This document shows, piece after piece, positions 42,771-52,027 of a stretch of 64,000 bases of DNA. Both the position numbers and the translations under genes were made by a program. The stretch is taken from the NCBI GenBank assembly GCA_005882315.1, contig VBAR01000002.1, positions 248,001-312,000 on the forward strand, in the 5' to 3' direction. This DNA comes from Bacteroidota bacterium. Lineage in GTDB: Bacteria; Bacteroidota; Bacteroidia; Chitinophagales; Chitinophagaceae. Every line of letters begins with the position of its first letter. Within the stretch, counting starts at the first letter, position 1. The notes under the pieces were generated by a model that saw nothing but the letters and a program-made list of their open reading frames with translations, made no database searches and was not told the DNA's origin.

Positions 42771-44354
42771 ATGAAAAGCCACTCACAAAAATCCATTTTA
42801 TACCATAGGCATGCCAAGCCGGGTGCATTCAATAAACCAGCTTTGGAAACCGATTCCCCTGCTGAGTTCAATTCTGAAGATCTAACGCCACATTTTTTTA
42901 TTACAATCAAGAACTTATTACAAGATACCCTTGTAAAATATTTTCATTCAATACGAACCGTTGTTCTGAATTTTAGCACAGCACTTTTAGATGATACTTA
43001 TGCTTTTGTTCAGCGGTATAAGCAAACCGTCTTTACAGCCAGCGCCGGAGATTATGAAAATAGGAAGCTGGGCATTCTCAGCCAGCTTAACCTTTTACAA
43101 TTACTTATCGGATTACTGATACCTATTAGTATAGTTTTCAGCCGTCAATCAGTGGCATTTTTATCAGCTATTATTTTTATGTTTCCACCACTGATCAACC
43201 TGTTGGTTCTTTATCTTATTTCAAAGCAGAAACATACAGTGGCAATGATCGCTTATTTTGCTTTGTATCCTTTTTTTACCAATCTCTCTTATATTGACAG
43301 TGCCAACCTCGGTACAGAATTGTTTTTTATTCTGTACAGTATTTTATCTGTATTCTTCCTGCAGGAGAGAATGCATATTATTTGCTGCATCGGGTTCAAT
43401 ATGATAAATTACCTGATGCTGGTTGTTATGCTGAATAAAACGCCGGCGGCCGGTGCAGATAACCATTTTTTCTTCTTCCTGCTGAATCATCTGTTAGCGA
43501 TCATAATTATTTTTTATAGCCTATACCTGCTTAAAAAAGAAAATGCCGGTTACCAGTCAGCCATTTTGGAAAAAGGAGATGAGTTACAGTGTATAAACGA
43601 AGAAGTAAGGAAACAAAAAGAAGAAATAGCAGCAAAAGCAAATCAATTAGAAAAACAAACTATCCAGTTGAATGAAATAGATGCATTCAAAAATAGATTG
43701 TTTTCAATCGTATCGCATGATTTAAGAGGTCCGCTGCATGCACTCCGCAATCTTTTCCAGGAAGTTGAAAAACAGAAATTATCTGCAAGGGAAGTAAAAG
43801 AACTTGTACCGGAAGTATTAAAAGATCTTAATTACGCAACAGAATTGACGGACAACCTGCTTAATTGGGCTAAAAGTCAGATGACTGGTGCAATGGTTAC
43901 ACCGCAGGTTATTAAAGTATCGCCAATGATCACCGAAATAGTAAAATTGATACGGCTCCAGGCAGAGTTAAAAGAAATTAAAATCGACTGTGAGTTAAAA
44001 GATGATCTTTCAATTTATGCTGACAGCGATATGATAAGACTTGTAATACGAAATCTTTTATCTAATGCGATCAAGTTTACACCTAGTGGAGGTACCGTAT
44101 CTGTTTTTACAGACGCAACAGCTGAGAATGTTGAAATAATAGTAAAAGATACAGGTGAAGGTATGGATGGAACAACGCTGGAAAAGATAAGAAGCAATAG
44201 TTATTATACAACACAAGGAACAGCAGGTGAGATGGGGACAGGGTTAGGGCTTATGTTGTGCAGTGATTTCCTTAGAAAAAACAAAGGCTTACTTCATATT
44301 GAAAGCACAAAAGGTAAAGGCAGTATATTTTCTTTTATATTACCAGCGGCATAG
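42771..44354 (+). CDS. Membrane sensor histidine kinase
   Basis: 527 residues. A polar N-terminal part (1-100) is followed by about six hydrophobic segments (105-255), a coiled coil (about 256-303) and HisKA with phospho-acceptor His316 in FSIVSHDLRGPLHALR. The HATPase domain has the N box IRNLLSNAIKFTPSGG and the G boxes DTGEGMDG and GTGLGLMLC. It autophosphorylates in response to an unknown signal. No response regulator gene is adjacent, so it is an orphan kinase. Two dyads upstream resemble the blaI operators. Confidence 0.93.
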   Translation: MKSHSQKSILYHRHAKPGAFNKPALETDSPAEFNSEDLTPHFFITIKNLLQDTLVKYFHSIRTVVLNFSTALLDDTYAFVQRYKQTVFTASAGDYENRKLGILSQLNLLQLLIGLLIPISIVFSRQSVAFLSAIIFMFPPLINLLVLYLISKQKHTVAMIAYFALYPFFTNLSYIDSANLGTELFFILYSILSVFFLQERMHIICCIGFNMINYLMLVVMLNKTPAAGADNHFFFFLLNHLLAIIIIFYSLYLLKKENAGYQSAILEKGDELQCINEEVRKQKEEIAAKANQLEKQTIQLNEIDAFKNRLFSIVSHDLRGPLHALRNLFQEVEKQKLSAREVKELVPEVLKDLNYATELTDNLLNWAKSQMTGAMVTPQVIKVSPMITEIVKLIRLQAELKEIKIDCELKDDLSIYADSDMIRLVIRNLLSNAIKFTPSGGTVSVFTDATAENVEIIVKDTGEGMDGTTLEKIRSNSYYTTQGTAGEMGTGLGLMLCSDFLRKNKGLLHIESTKGKGSIFSFILPAA

Positions 44355-44407
44355 TTATAGTGTTGCAGGTTTGAAAAACTGAGGCAGAGACATTGGTTTT
44401 TAGCCTC

Positions 44408-45340
44408 TCAGGACAACGAATATTTATTCAGCGACGAGATGATAAGACCTTTTGTTATATCATCACTCAGCATTTCGGGAATAAATGCGGTGCCAATCAC
44501 TTTTTCATAAAGTTCAATATATCTTTTTGAAATGGTATTCACCCATTCATCACTCATTTCAGGAACGGTTTGTCCTTCTTTACCCATAAAATTATTTGCA
44601 ATCAACCATTCTCTGACAAATTCCTTACTCAACTGTTTTTGCCTTTCACCCTTTAATTGTCTTTCTTCGAAACCATCTGCATAAAAATATCTTGAACTGT
44701 CCGGCGTATGTATTTCATCCATCAGGTAAATGGTGTCACCAATTTTACCGAACTCATATTTAGTATCAACTAATATCAATCCTTGTTTAGCTGCAATTTC
44801 TTTTCCTCTTTCAAATAACTGAAGAGCATATTCAGATAATTTTTTCCATTCATCTGCTGTTGCGAGCCCGGTCGCAATTATTTCATCCGGTGAAATATCT
44901 TCATCATGTCCCGCTTCCGCTTTTGTTGATGGTGTGATGATGGGTGTTGGGAAATAATCATTTTCTTTCATTCCATCGGCCATCGTTGCGCCACATAAGT
45001 TTTTTTTACCTGATGAGTAAGTTCGCCATGCATGACCGGTCAGGTTCCCTCTTACTACCATTTCTATTTTAAAGGGGTCACATTTTTTACCAATAGAAAC
45101 ATTAGGTGCAGGCACATTCACCAGCCAGTTTGGGCAAATATCTTTTGTTGCATTAAGCATATAAGCTGCGATCTGGTTCAGCACTTGTCCTTTGAAGGGA
45201 ATAGGACGGGGTAAAATAACATCAAATGCAGAAATGCGATTGCTGGCAACCATTACAAGCCAGTTGTCACCGATCGTATAAACATCTCTTACCTTTCCTT
45301 TATAAAAACGGGTTTGTCCGGGGAGTGAAAATTGAGCCAT
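44408..45340 (-). CDS. purC: SAICAR synthase
   Basis: 310 residues from the ATG at 45340 (MAQFSLPGQTRFYKGKVRDVY); a frame to 45400 adds unrelated residues. YKGKVRDVY, NRISAFDVILPRPIPFKGQVL, EMVVRGNLTGHAW, LVDTKYEFG and DEIHTPDSSRYFYAD match PurC of the longer class. It joins aspartate to CAIR with ATP in purine synthesis. purM lies in the same window but about 9 kb away on the other strand, so the two are not one operon. Confidence 0.95.
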   Translation of the reverse strand: MAQFSLPGQTRFYKGKVRDVYTIGDNWLVMVASNRISAFDVILPRPIPFKGQVLNQIAAYMLNATKDICPNWLVNVPAPNVSIGKKCDPFKIEMVVRGNLTGHAWRTYSSGKKNLCGATMADGMKENDYFPTPIITPSTKAEAGHDEDISPDEIIATGLATADEWKKLSEYALQLFERGKEIAAKQGLILVDTKYEFGKIGDTIYLMDEIHTPDSSRYFYADGFEERQLKGERQKQLSKEFVREWLIANNFMGKEGQTVPEMSDEWVNTISKRYIELYEKVIGTAFIPEMLSDDITKGLIISSLNKYSLS

Positions 45341-45525
45341 GCCCGAAATTAACCGGGCTGAAATAACCAGCCAATCGGCAGCGGTTTTAGATTTCAACAA
45401 TTTATTCCAGCCCTGTCAAAAGCAGTGCTTTCTCCTTAAAAATTAAATTTTTACATAAGATTTACAATGCTTATTTTTCCATCCAAATCTAACCCCGCAT
45501 GCCGCTGGGCCAAAACTAAAAACTT

Positions 45526-48453
45526 ATGATTATGAGAAAAAGCAACTGCTTTTTAACTGCTATCCTAATGGCTGTTCTTTTTTCTACTTCAGCCTTTGCA
45601 CAATCAGTTACTATTACGGGTAATGTCAAAAACGGAGCTACCAGGGAGAATATTCCTGCAGTTTCTGTACTTGTAAAAGGTACCAGCAGTGGAACCTATA
45701 CTGACCCGGATGGTAATTTCAGTATCAAAGTTGATAAGTTACCCGTTACCCTTGTTGTAAGCTCAGTTGGTTTTGAATCACAAGAGATAAATGTAACAGA
45801 TGCTTCTAAGCCCGTAACTGTTGAGTTTGCTGTGATCAGCACACCCGGCCAGGATATTGTAGTAGCCGCAAGCCGTGCTCCACAAAGAATATTAGAGGCG
45901 CCGGTAACAGTTGAAAGAATGAGCAGCAATACGCTCCGGAATTTAGCATCACCAAGTTATTATGATGCAATAACAAACTTGAAAGGTGTGGATATGCATA
46001 CGGCCAGTCTTACATTCAAAACGGTCACTACCCGTGGTTTTGTAAGCAGTGGTAATACCCGGATGAACCAGTTGATTGATGGAATGGATAACCAGGCTCC
46101 TGGTTTAAATTTCTCAGTAGGTAATATCGTTGGTTTAACTGAACTGGATGTTGATAATGTCGAATTACTTGCTGGTGCATCATCTGCACTATATGGTTCA
46201 GGTGGCATGAACGGAACATTACTGATCAACAGTAAAAACCCATTCAAATACCAGGGGCTAAGTTTTAATATAAAACAAGGTATCATGCATACGGATGGTA
46301 AACAACGCAGTGCTGCTCCTTATTACGATTGGTCTTTCCGGTATGCAAAAAACATAAATAACAAGCTTGCATTTAAAGTAGCAATGCAGTTATTGAAAGC
46401 TTCAGACTGGCAGGCAACTGATTACCAAAATGTTGACCGCTCAGGAATTTTAAGTAAAGTTGTTGGTGGTGATAGAAATGATTCTCCTGGTTATGATGGT
46501 GTCAATATGTATGGTGATGAAACAAACGCAAATATTTTTTTAGTTACTCCGGCTTTACGAGATGGCATAAATGCAGCCTTCCAGGCTCAAACCGGTATTA
46601 ATCTGCAGACCCAGGCAAATGCTTATTTTGCTGCCATTGGAAATCCTGTTTATCCCACAACTGCCCAGATGAATGGGTTTATCGGATTGTTTCCTGCAAC
46701 TGCGCAACCAACTGTTGGTTTCTGGTTGCCGATGTACAACGCAGTTAAAAATAATTATATCCCATCTAACGCTGTGGTATCAAGAACAGGGTATGAGGAG
46801 AAAACACTTGTTGATTATAACACTCTTAATGTAAAAGGTACCTTTGCTTTTCATTGGAAAATAACTCCGTCAACTGAAGCAAGCTGGTCAAGTTACCTTG
46901 GAACTGGAACAACAGTATATACTGGTGCCGACCGTTACTCTCTCCGCAATTTTAAAATGGGTCAGCATAAGTTAGAAGTAAGATCTAAAAATTGGTTCTT
47001 CCGTGGATACACTACACAGGAAAATGCTGGTGAATCATATAACGGAACAGTATTGGGTCGTTTAGTGAATGAGTATTGGAAGCCAAGCGCAAACCAGGCT
47101 AATCTTGGTGGTTCATGGTATCCTCAATATATCGTTGCATATTCTGAATCAGTAAGACAAGGCGCAAGTTATTCAAATGCACACCTGAATGGACGTGGAA
47201 CTGCGGATCTGGGTCGTTTACTGCCGGGTACTACAGCATTTGAGGATGCAAAGAAAATTGTTCGTAGTACACCAATCCCTTCCGGAGCTAAGTTTCTTGA
47301 TAAATCAGATTTGTGGGCAGCAGAAGCCCAGGCTAACGTATCTGAGATGTTTGATTTCTCAGATATAGTTGAAGTGTTAGCGGGAGTCCAATACAAACAA
47401 TATGTATTAAACTCTCAAGGCACCATCTTTAACGATGCTGCCGGTCCGATCAAAATATTTGAAGTAGGTGGTTATGTGCAGGCAAAGAAAAAGATCGGAG
47501 AAAGATTAACACTGACTGGTGCAGGACGCTGGGATAAACATAAGAACTATGACAGTCGTTTTACACCTCGTTTTACTGCTGTTGTTAAAGTTGCAAAAGA
47601 TAATTTTATTCGTGTATCTTATCAGCAGGCATATCGTTTTCCAACAAACCAGAACCAATACATCAACCTGAATGTGGGTAGTGGTATTTTGATTGGCCAT
47701 TTGGATGAATTCAAGACTTTGTATAATTATCCGGCCAAACCGATCTACACTTCTGAAAGCGTAGTGGCAGCAAGAAATGCATTGAACCCCGGATTGCTTG
47801 TTCAGGCTCCATGGAATGATGTGGTTCCTGAAACTGTTTCCTCCAATGAAATTGGATGGAAAGGGGTAGTGGGAAAAGTATTGCAGTTTGATGTATATGC
47901 TTATGTGAGCCGTTACGAAAACTTCCTTTCTGGTGTAGCAGTTGGACAATCTAACCAGACAACATCAAATCCTGCGGATCTTCTGGATCCTACAAAGACA
48001 CGCAACCTTTCATTTACACAAAATACACCAGGTAAAGTCAAAGCATCAGGTTGGGGCTTTAACCTCGAGTACCAGTTTATCAAGAATTATTTCCTTTATG
48101 GAAATGTGTTCTCTGATAGATTAACTGATGTGCCTGCAGGATTCATTACTTATTTCAATGCACCTGAATATCGATATAATGTTGGTTTGAGAAATGAGAA
48201 TGTTTACAAGAACATTGGGTTTAATGTTATATTGAAATGGCAGGATAATAACTACTATGAAGGAACATTCGTGTCAGGTACATTACCTTACTTCACATGG
48301 GTGGATGCACAAATCAGCTGGAGACCATCTAACACTAAATCAGTGTTCCGTATTGGTGGTACCAATGTCGGTAACTATTATGCCCGTACAGGTTACGGAA
48401 GTCCTTCTGTTGGCGGTCTGTACTACTTTAGTTATGGCTACAATATCTTTTAA
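45526..48453 (+). CDS. TonB-dependent outer-membrane receptor
   Basis: 975 residues (ATG at 45526 or 45532). Signal peptide to about residue 26, CarboxypepD_reg-like domain (about 28-105: VTITGNVKNGATRENIPAVSVLVKG), plug entry GQDIVVAASRAPQRILEAP (108-126), plug domain with TTRGF and LIDGMDNQAPGLNF, then a 22-strand type barrel ending YYFSYGYNIF with a terminal aromatic. No SusD partner is adjacent, so it is not a SusC/D polysaccharide locus. The substrate is unknown. A terminator follows. Confidence 0.93.
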   Translation: MIMRKSNCFLTAILMAVLFSTSAFAQSVTITGNVKNGATRENIPAVSVLVKGTSSGTYTDPDGNFSIKVDKLPVTLVVSSVGFESQEINVTDASKPVTVEFAVISTPGQDIVVAASRAPQRILEAPVTVERMSSNTLRNLASPSYYDAITNLKGVDMHTASLTFKTVTTRGFVSSGNTRMNQLIDGMDNQAPGLNFSVGNIVGLTELDVDNVELLAGASSALYGSGGMNGTLLINSKNPFKYQGLSFNIKQGIMHTDGKQRSAAPYYDWSFRYAKNINNKLAFKVAMQLLKASDWQATDYQNVDRSGILSKVVGGDRNDSPGYDGVNMYGDETNANIFLVTPALRDGINAAFQAQTGINLQTQANAYFAAIGNPVYPTTAQMNGFIGLFPATAQPTVGFWLPMYNAVKNNYIPSNAVVSRTGYEEKTLVDYNTLNVKGTFAFHWKITPSTEASWSSYLGTGTTVYTGADRYSLRNFKMGQHKLEVRSKNWFFRGYTTQENAGESYNGTVLGRLVNEYWKPSANQANLGGSWYPQYIVAYSESVRQGASYSNAHLNGRGTADLGRLLPGTTAFEDAKKIVRSTPIPSGAKFLDKSDLWAAEAQANVSEMFDFSDIVEVLAGVQYKQYVLNSQGTIFNDAAGPIKIFEVGGYVQAKKKIGERLTLTGAGRWDKHKNYDSRFTPRFTAVVKVAKDNFIRVSYQQAYRFPTNQNQYINLNVGSGILIGHLDEFKTLYNYPAKPIYTSESVVAARNALNPGLLVQAPWNDVVPETVSSNEIGWKGVVGKVLQFDVYAYVSRYENFLSGVAVGQSNQTTSNPADLLDPTKTRNLSFTQNTPGKVKASGWGFNLEYQFIKNYFLYGNVFSDRLTDVPAGFITYFNAPEYRYNVGLRNENVYKNIGFNVILKWQDNNYYEGTFVSGTLPYFTWVDAQISWRPSNTKSVFRIGGTNVGNYYARTGYGSPSVGGLYYFSYGYNIF

Positions 48454-48480
48454 GATGTTATAAATAGGTTTTAAGTAAAT

Positions 48481-48507
48481 GTCCCGGTTGTACAATCGGG
48501 ACGTTTT
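48481..48507. terminator. Intrinsic terminator after the TonB receptor
   Basis: The stem GTCCCGGTTG / CAATCGGGAC (one G-T pair) is followed by GTTTTATTTTG. It lies between convergent genes. Confidence 0.8.
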
Positions 48508-48531
48508 ATTTTGTTCTCTTTATCTTTTATA

Positions 48532-49458
48532 TTATGAAAGTGTTTTCGTGGTCTTGCCTATCAGGGTTCCATTATGATAGATCTGGAGTTGATATTTTCC
48601 GCGTACATATTCAGGGGCATTTAAGGAGAAGATGATTTCGTGAGACTCACCTTTGTTGTATGCAAATCTTAATTTGCGGCTATATTTTTTCCGGCCTTCT
48701 GTTTTTGTGTCAAATAAACCTGTGTCCCACGCAGAAAATTCAATTACCTGATCATTAGGATCTGTGAGCACAACAAATATCTCTGAGTTTTCATAATTGT
48801 TTACATTGTTCTGTAATAAAAACGAGATGACGAATTTTTCAGCTTTTTTTGCCTGTACAGCTTCGGTTTCTTTATTAGCTTTTGTTTGAATGGCTGAAAG
48901 TTTTATTTCACTGGCAACAAAGGTTCCTGCATCAACGAGTTTTTCATTAAGTTTCTTGTTTTCCTGGTCAAGCTTTGTATTGGTCTGGTTGAGTGCGGTT
49001 ACTTGCGTATTCAAAGCTGCAAACTCTGAACTGAGTTGTTGCTTCTCTTCTTCAATTGTTCTATTTTGATTTTGTAAATCATCTACCCGTGTTTTTAATT
49101 CTGCTGTAAGTGTACGGGCTTTAACCAGATCTTGTTTTGATAAATCGGTACGTTTAAGAATGTTACTGATCTCTGTTTTGAGCCTGTTGATCTCATCTAT
49201 CCGGTTGCCTAATTGTCCCTGTAAAAGATTTGCATTCAATTTTACAGAGTCCAGTTTTCCATCAAGAGAACTGATGGCAGTGTTATAAAGTTTTTGGAGG
49301 CTGTCTGACACTGCCTGCGCAATGGCTGAAGAGTCTTTAATAAAAACTTCCCGGCGTTGAGTTGAGTAGCCGGACTTATCTATCAAATGATAGGTCCATG
49401 TTACAACCAAACCTGCAGAAAGCAGGCCCAGCATAAGATTTCGGGAGTCATTCATCAT
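48532..49458 (-). CDS. Membrane-anchored coiled-coil protein B, unknown
   Basis: 308 residues. One N-terminal hydrophobic segment (about 8-26: LMLGLLSAGLVVTWTYHLID) is followed by a long heptad-patterned coiled coil (about 45-180, rich in Leu, Asn, Gln and Lys). A C-terminal globular domain (about 205-308) ends YQLQIYHNGTLIGKTTKTL. The gene at 50854 is a paralogue with the same layout and a matching C-terminus (YKIEIYHNGFKIGEGTRNL). Orientation is probably N-in, with the coil in the periplasm. It follows the secreted GppA-like gene on the same strand (90-base gap). Confidence 0.8.
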   Translation of the reverse strand: MMNDSRNLMLGLLSAGLVVTWTYHLIDKSGYSTQRREVFIKDSSAIAQAVSDSLQKLYNTAISSLDGKLDSVKLNANLLQGQLGNRIDEINRLKTEISNILKRTDLSKQDLVKARTLTAELKTRVDDLQNQNRTIEEEKQQLSSEFAALNTQVTALNQTNTKLDQENKKLNEKLVDAGTFVASEIKLSAIQTKANKETEAVQAKKAEKFVISFLLQNNVNNYENSEIFVVLTDPNDQVIEFSAWDTGLFDTKTEGRKKYSRKLRFAYNKGESHEIIFSLNAPEYVRGKYQLQIYHNGTLIGKTTKTLS

Positions 49459-49547
49459 AGCAAACTAATTATTCCCTGACTGAAGATGCCAAAAAGAATT
49501 TCACAATGTGGAAAACATTGTTTTTATATTAAACGGTGAAAGAGAAT

Positions 49548-50693
49548 TTATTTCACTGATTTATCAACATAAGCAGATATCCAACCTACCTGCCCGTTTT
49601 TAACGAGGTAAAATTCTTTTGATTCATAAATGGATGAAAACTGGCGCATGATCTTTATCAGCAAACCTGCTCCTGACATTAATGAACGCTGATCAAAGAC
49701 TGAATGGACCCGTTGTATTTCTTTTGCCCAGGCAGCTTTGGTCTTTGTATTTTCTTTAATGCTCATCAGCAATACATCATCCTTCAATGACGCATGATTA
49801 GTATACAATTTCTCACCAAATTTCATTACCTCATTAAAAGAAACTGAGATTACTGCATTGTCAATCATATCCGGCCTGATCAAAGTAGCTACTGCCCATG
49901 CAATACCGCCACTGAAGGCAATATTGTCGCTCAAAGGATATCCGCCACTTGCATTTACTGCATAAACGATATCCGTATTTTCAGCCTGCTGCAGCACTTT
50001 ATACATTTGCCGGTTGAAGTTTAAAAGAGTGTTATCATCGCCCAGTTTTTTTTCTGCAGCATTCGCTGTACTCTTGGTGCCCCAGGGAACCTGGAAAAGT
50101 TTGAAATCTTTTGTATTGCCATTAGGGAAATAACCGCCTTTCGTGTTTCCGCTTCCTATATCAATAAGAAAAGTGTTATATCTTCTTGAATCAGGAACTA
50201 TACCCAAATGTGATAGTCTCGCTTCATCTACTACACTTACTACTTCTACCATGCGTTTAGGTTCATTTATCCGAAGCCTGAATGAATCGATCAGCATTTG
50301 CACCATGTCTGTCTTTTGCAATTTTTCAGCTTCTGTTTTTACACCACTGCTGATAACCGTATAAAGACTGCCAGATGGAATATTGTATTTTTCTATTGCT
50401 GCATTATACAATCCTTGCAGTCCATTTAACGTGGCGGTGAATGAAGCCGGAGTAAAAGAAATGAAATCCGTATTGACGGAGGAATCCTTCAGAATATTAA
50501 AAGCACCTTGTTCCTGGGCACCCTTTCCAATTTCCACAATACTCAATTTAACTCCTTTTGAGCCAACTTCGATACCAGTATAAATTGCCGAATTAACGTA
50601 TTTGGTTTTAAAACTTGTTTGCGCATTTAAACCAATAAAACTAAATGCCAACAATGCCGGTAACAGATGCCGGAAGGATTGGAGATTTATCAT
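49548..50693 (-). CDS. Secreted Ppx/GppA-like (ASKHA fold) protein
   Basis: 381 residues with signal peptide MINLQSFRHLLPALLAFSFIGLNA. The mature part follows the exopolyphosphatase/GppA pattern: phosphate loop 1 TGIEVGSKGVKLSIVEIG (39-56), VVDEARLSHLGIV (155-167), phosphate loop 2 FLIDIGSGNTKGGYF (175-189) and SGGIAWAVATL (261-271). Ppx/GppA enzymes are cytosolic and use polyphosphate or pppGpp, so export of such a fold is unusual because nucleotide is scarce outside. It could be a polyphosphatase or a non-catalytic binding protein. Two paralogous coiled-coil membrane proteins flank it. Confidence 0.75.
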   Translation of the reverse strand: MINLQSFRHLLPALLAFSFIGLNAQTSFKTKYVNSAIYTGIEVGSKGVKLSIVEIGKGAQEQGAFNILKDSSVNTDFISFTPASFTATLNGLQGLYNAAIEKYNIPSGSLYTVISSGVKTEAEKLQKTDMVQMLIDSFRLRINEPKRMVEVVSVVDEARLSHLGIVPDSRRYNTFLIDIGSGNTKGGYFPNGNTKDFKLFQVPWGTKSTANAAEKKLGDDNTLLNFNRQMYKVLQQAENTDIVYAVNASGGYPLSDNIAFSGGIAWAVATLIRPDMIDNAVISVSFNEVMKFGEKLYTNHASLKDDVLLMSIKENTKTKAAWAKEIQRVHSVFDQRSLMSGAGLLIKIMRQFSSIYESKEFYLVKNGQVGWISAYVDKSVK

Positions 50694-50790
50694 GGGTTTA
50701 AGTAATTGATTATTGCAAAATTAGGTTTCTTAGCTACCCATGTTTTCGCTTTAACTGTTCTGTGAGGAAAATGTGCTTAAGTGTGATTTA

Positions 50791-50818
50791 ATAAAAAAAC
50801 CACCCCGCTAAGGGGTGG
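50791..50818 (-). terminator. Terminator of coiled-coil gene A
   Basis: The stem CCACCCC / GGGGTGG has loop GCTAA; on the minus strand it is followed by a run of seven T. It separates the coiled-coil A gene from the GppA-like gene, so they are not fully one operon. Confidence 0.8.
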
Positions 50819-50853
50819 CTTTGTATATATATAGGATAAGAGAAAATGACTAA

Positions 50854-51843
50854 TTAAAATATTCCGCCTTTCTTAAGGTTTCTTGTTCCTTCGCCGATTT
50901 TAAAACCATTATGATAGATCTCAATTTTGTAATCACCGGTTTGGAAATCAGCCTGGCGAATTGGTAATTCTGTATTGCGGCGTGTGCCTTGCTCATACTG
51001 AATATTCATTTTTGAAGTAAATGTTTTTTCGCCATCTTGTCTTGTGCTCAATGTACCACCACCAGTTGAAGCATCAGAAATTACTTTACCATCAGGAGCT
51101 GTTACGACAATATATAAATCAGCCGGGCCACTTTTTGCAATCCTGTTTTCTATATCAAATGAAACAACTAGTTTGTCAACTTTTTTTGCTGATGTAGTTG
51201 CTTTTTCTTTACCGCTTTTCTTTTCATTTACAGACCTGATCTGAATGTTAGAAGCACTGAAAGTAGAACCTACATCAACAGTTTTAGATAATTCTTCTTT
51301 TTCTGTAACTGTTGTAGCAAGATTTGTTTCCAGATCAGCTTTTTCTGTTTTCAAAGTAGTGTTGGCAGTAGTCAACTCTTGGTTTTGTGCAGTTAACTGA
51401 GTTACCTGCTCCTGCAATACTGTAATGCTGCCATTCAGTTCTTCGATCATTTGCTTGGCTTTTGCTAATTCTGCTTTTGTAGCATTACGGTCATTTAATA
51501 TTCTGCGGATCTCAGCTTTCTTAGCTGCCATTTCTTTTTCATGTTTTTTCATCATATCCGCTTTCTCACCCTGCAAATTGTTATTAGCACCGGTGATAGA
51601 GTCGAGCCTGATTTCGGCATTGTCTAACTCTGACTTTAATGAATCACGTTGAGACATATAAGCAACACCTTGTGTGGTAGATTGCTGTAACTCTTCTTTT
51701 TGCTTGCTTTGATTTACGAGCACATAACCCCAAGTGCCAACCAGACCGGCAGCAAGTACACCGATGATGATATTTTTTGTGTTATTTCCTTTTGCAGGCG
51801 GCGTTGCCTGTGGAGTAGCGGAAGGATAATTAGTGTTTGTCAT
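50854..51843 (-). CDS. Membrane-anchored coiled-coil protein A, unknown
   Basis: 329 residues. A Pro/Thr-rich N-terminus is followed by a hydrophobic anchor (about 23-43: KNIIIGVLAAGLVGTWGYVLVN), a coiled coil (about 48-185) and a C-terminal domain (about 205-325) with KVDKLVVSFDIENR, DLYIVVTAPDGKVI and DYKIEIYHNGFKIGEG. It is paralogous to the gene at 48532 (KAEKFVISFLLQNN, EIFVVLTDPNDQVI, IYHNG). The shared C-terminal domain looks beta-rich, perhaps an Ig-like fold; this is an inference from strand patterns. No named family is recognised. Confidence 0.8.
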   Translation of the reverse strand: MTNTNYPSATPQATPPAKGNNTKNIIIGVLAAGLVGTWGYVLVNQSKQKEELQQSTTQGVAYMSQRDSLKSELDNAEIRLDSITGANNNLQGEKADMMKKHEKEMAAKKAEIRRILNDRNATKAELAKAKQMIEELNGSITVLQEQVTQLTAQNQELTTANTTLKTEKADLETNLATTVTEKEELSKTVDVGSTFSASNIQIRSVNEKKSGKEKATTSAKKVDKLVVSFDIENRIAKSGPADLYIVVTAPDGKVISDASTGGGTLSTRQDGEKTFTSKMNIQYEQGTRRNTELPIRQADFQTGDYKIEIYHNGFKIGEGTRNLKKGGIF

Positions 51844-51990
51844 ACGATTATTTGTTTATTATTTTAATACTGAGAATTAAAAAAAGTAACTCTGTTAGAG
51901 GATTATTTTTAAAATTTTGATTTACATGCACCAATTTTCGAAAACCGTGCCAAAAGGCGGTGGAACTTTTACAGATGCAAAGTAAGACCA

Positions 51991-51998
51991 TATTTTTG
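51991..51998 (+). promoter_or_regulatory. -7 box for holA
   Basis: TATTTTTG, a full match to TAnnTTTG, lies 29 bases before the holA ATG. No clear -33 element. Confidence 0.45.
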
Positions 51999-52027
51999 CA
52001 ATGTCAAAGCCTGTAACTTAGCAGCTT

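Noticed and set aside
47506-47949. Antisense frame within the TonB receptor
   Set aside because: Barrel codon pattern read backwards; no own signal.
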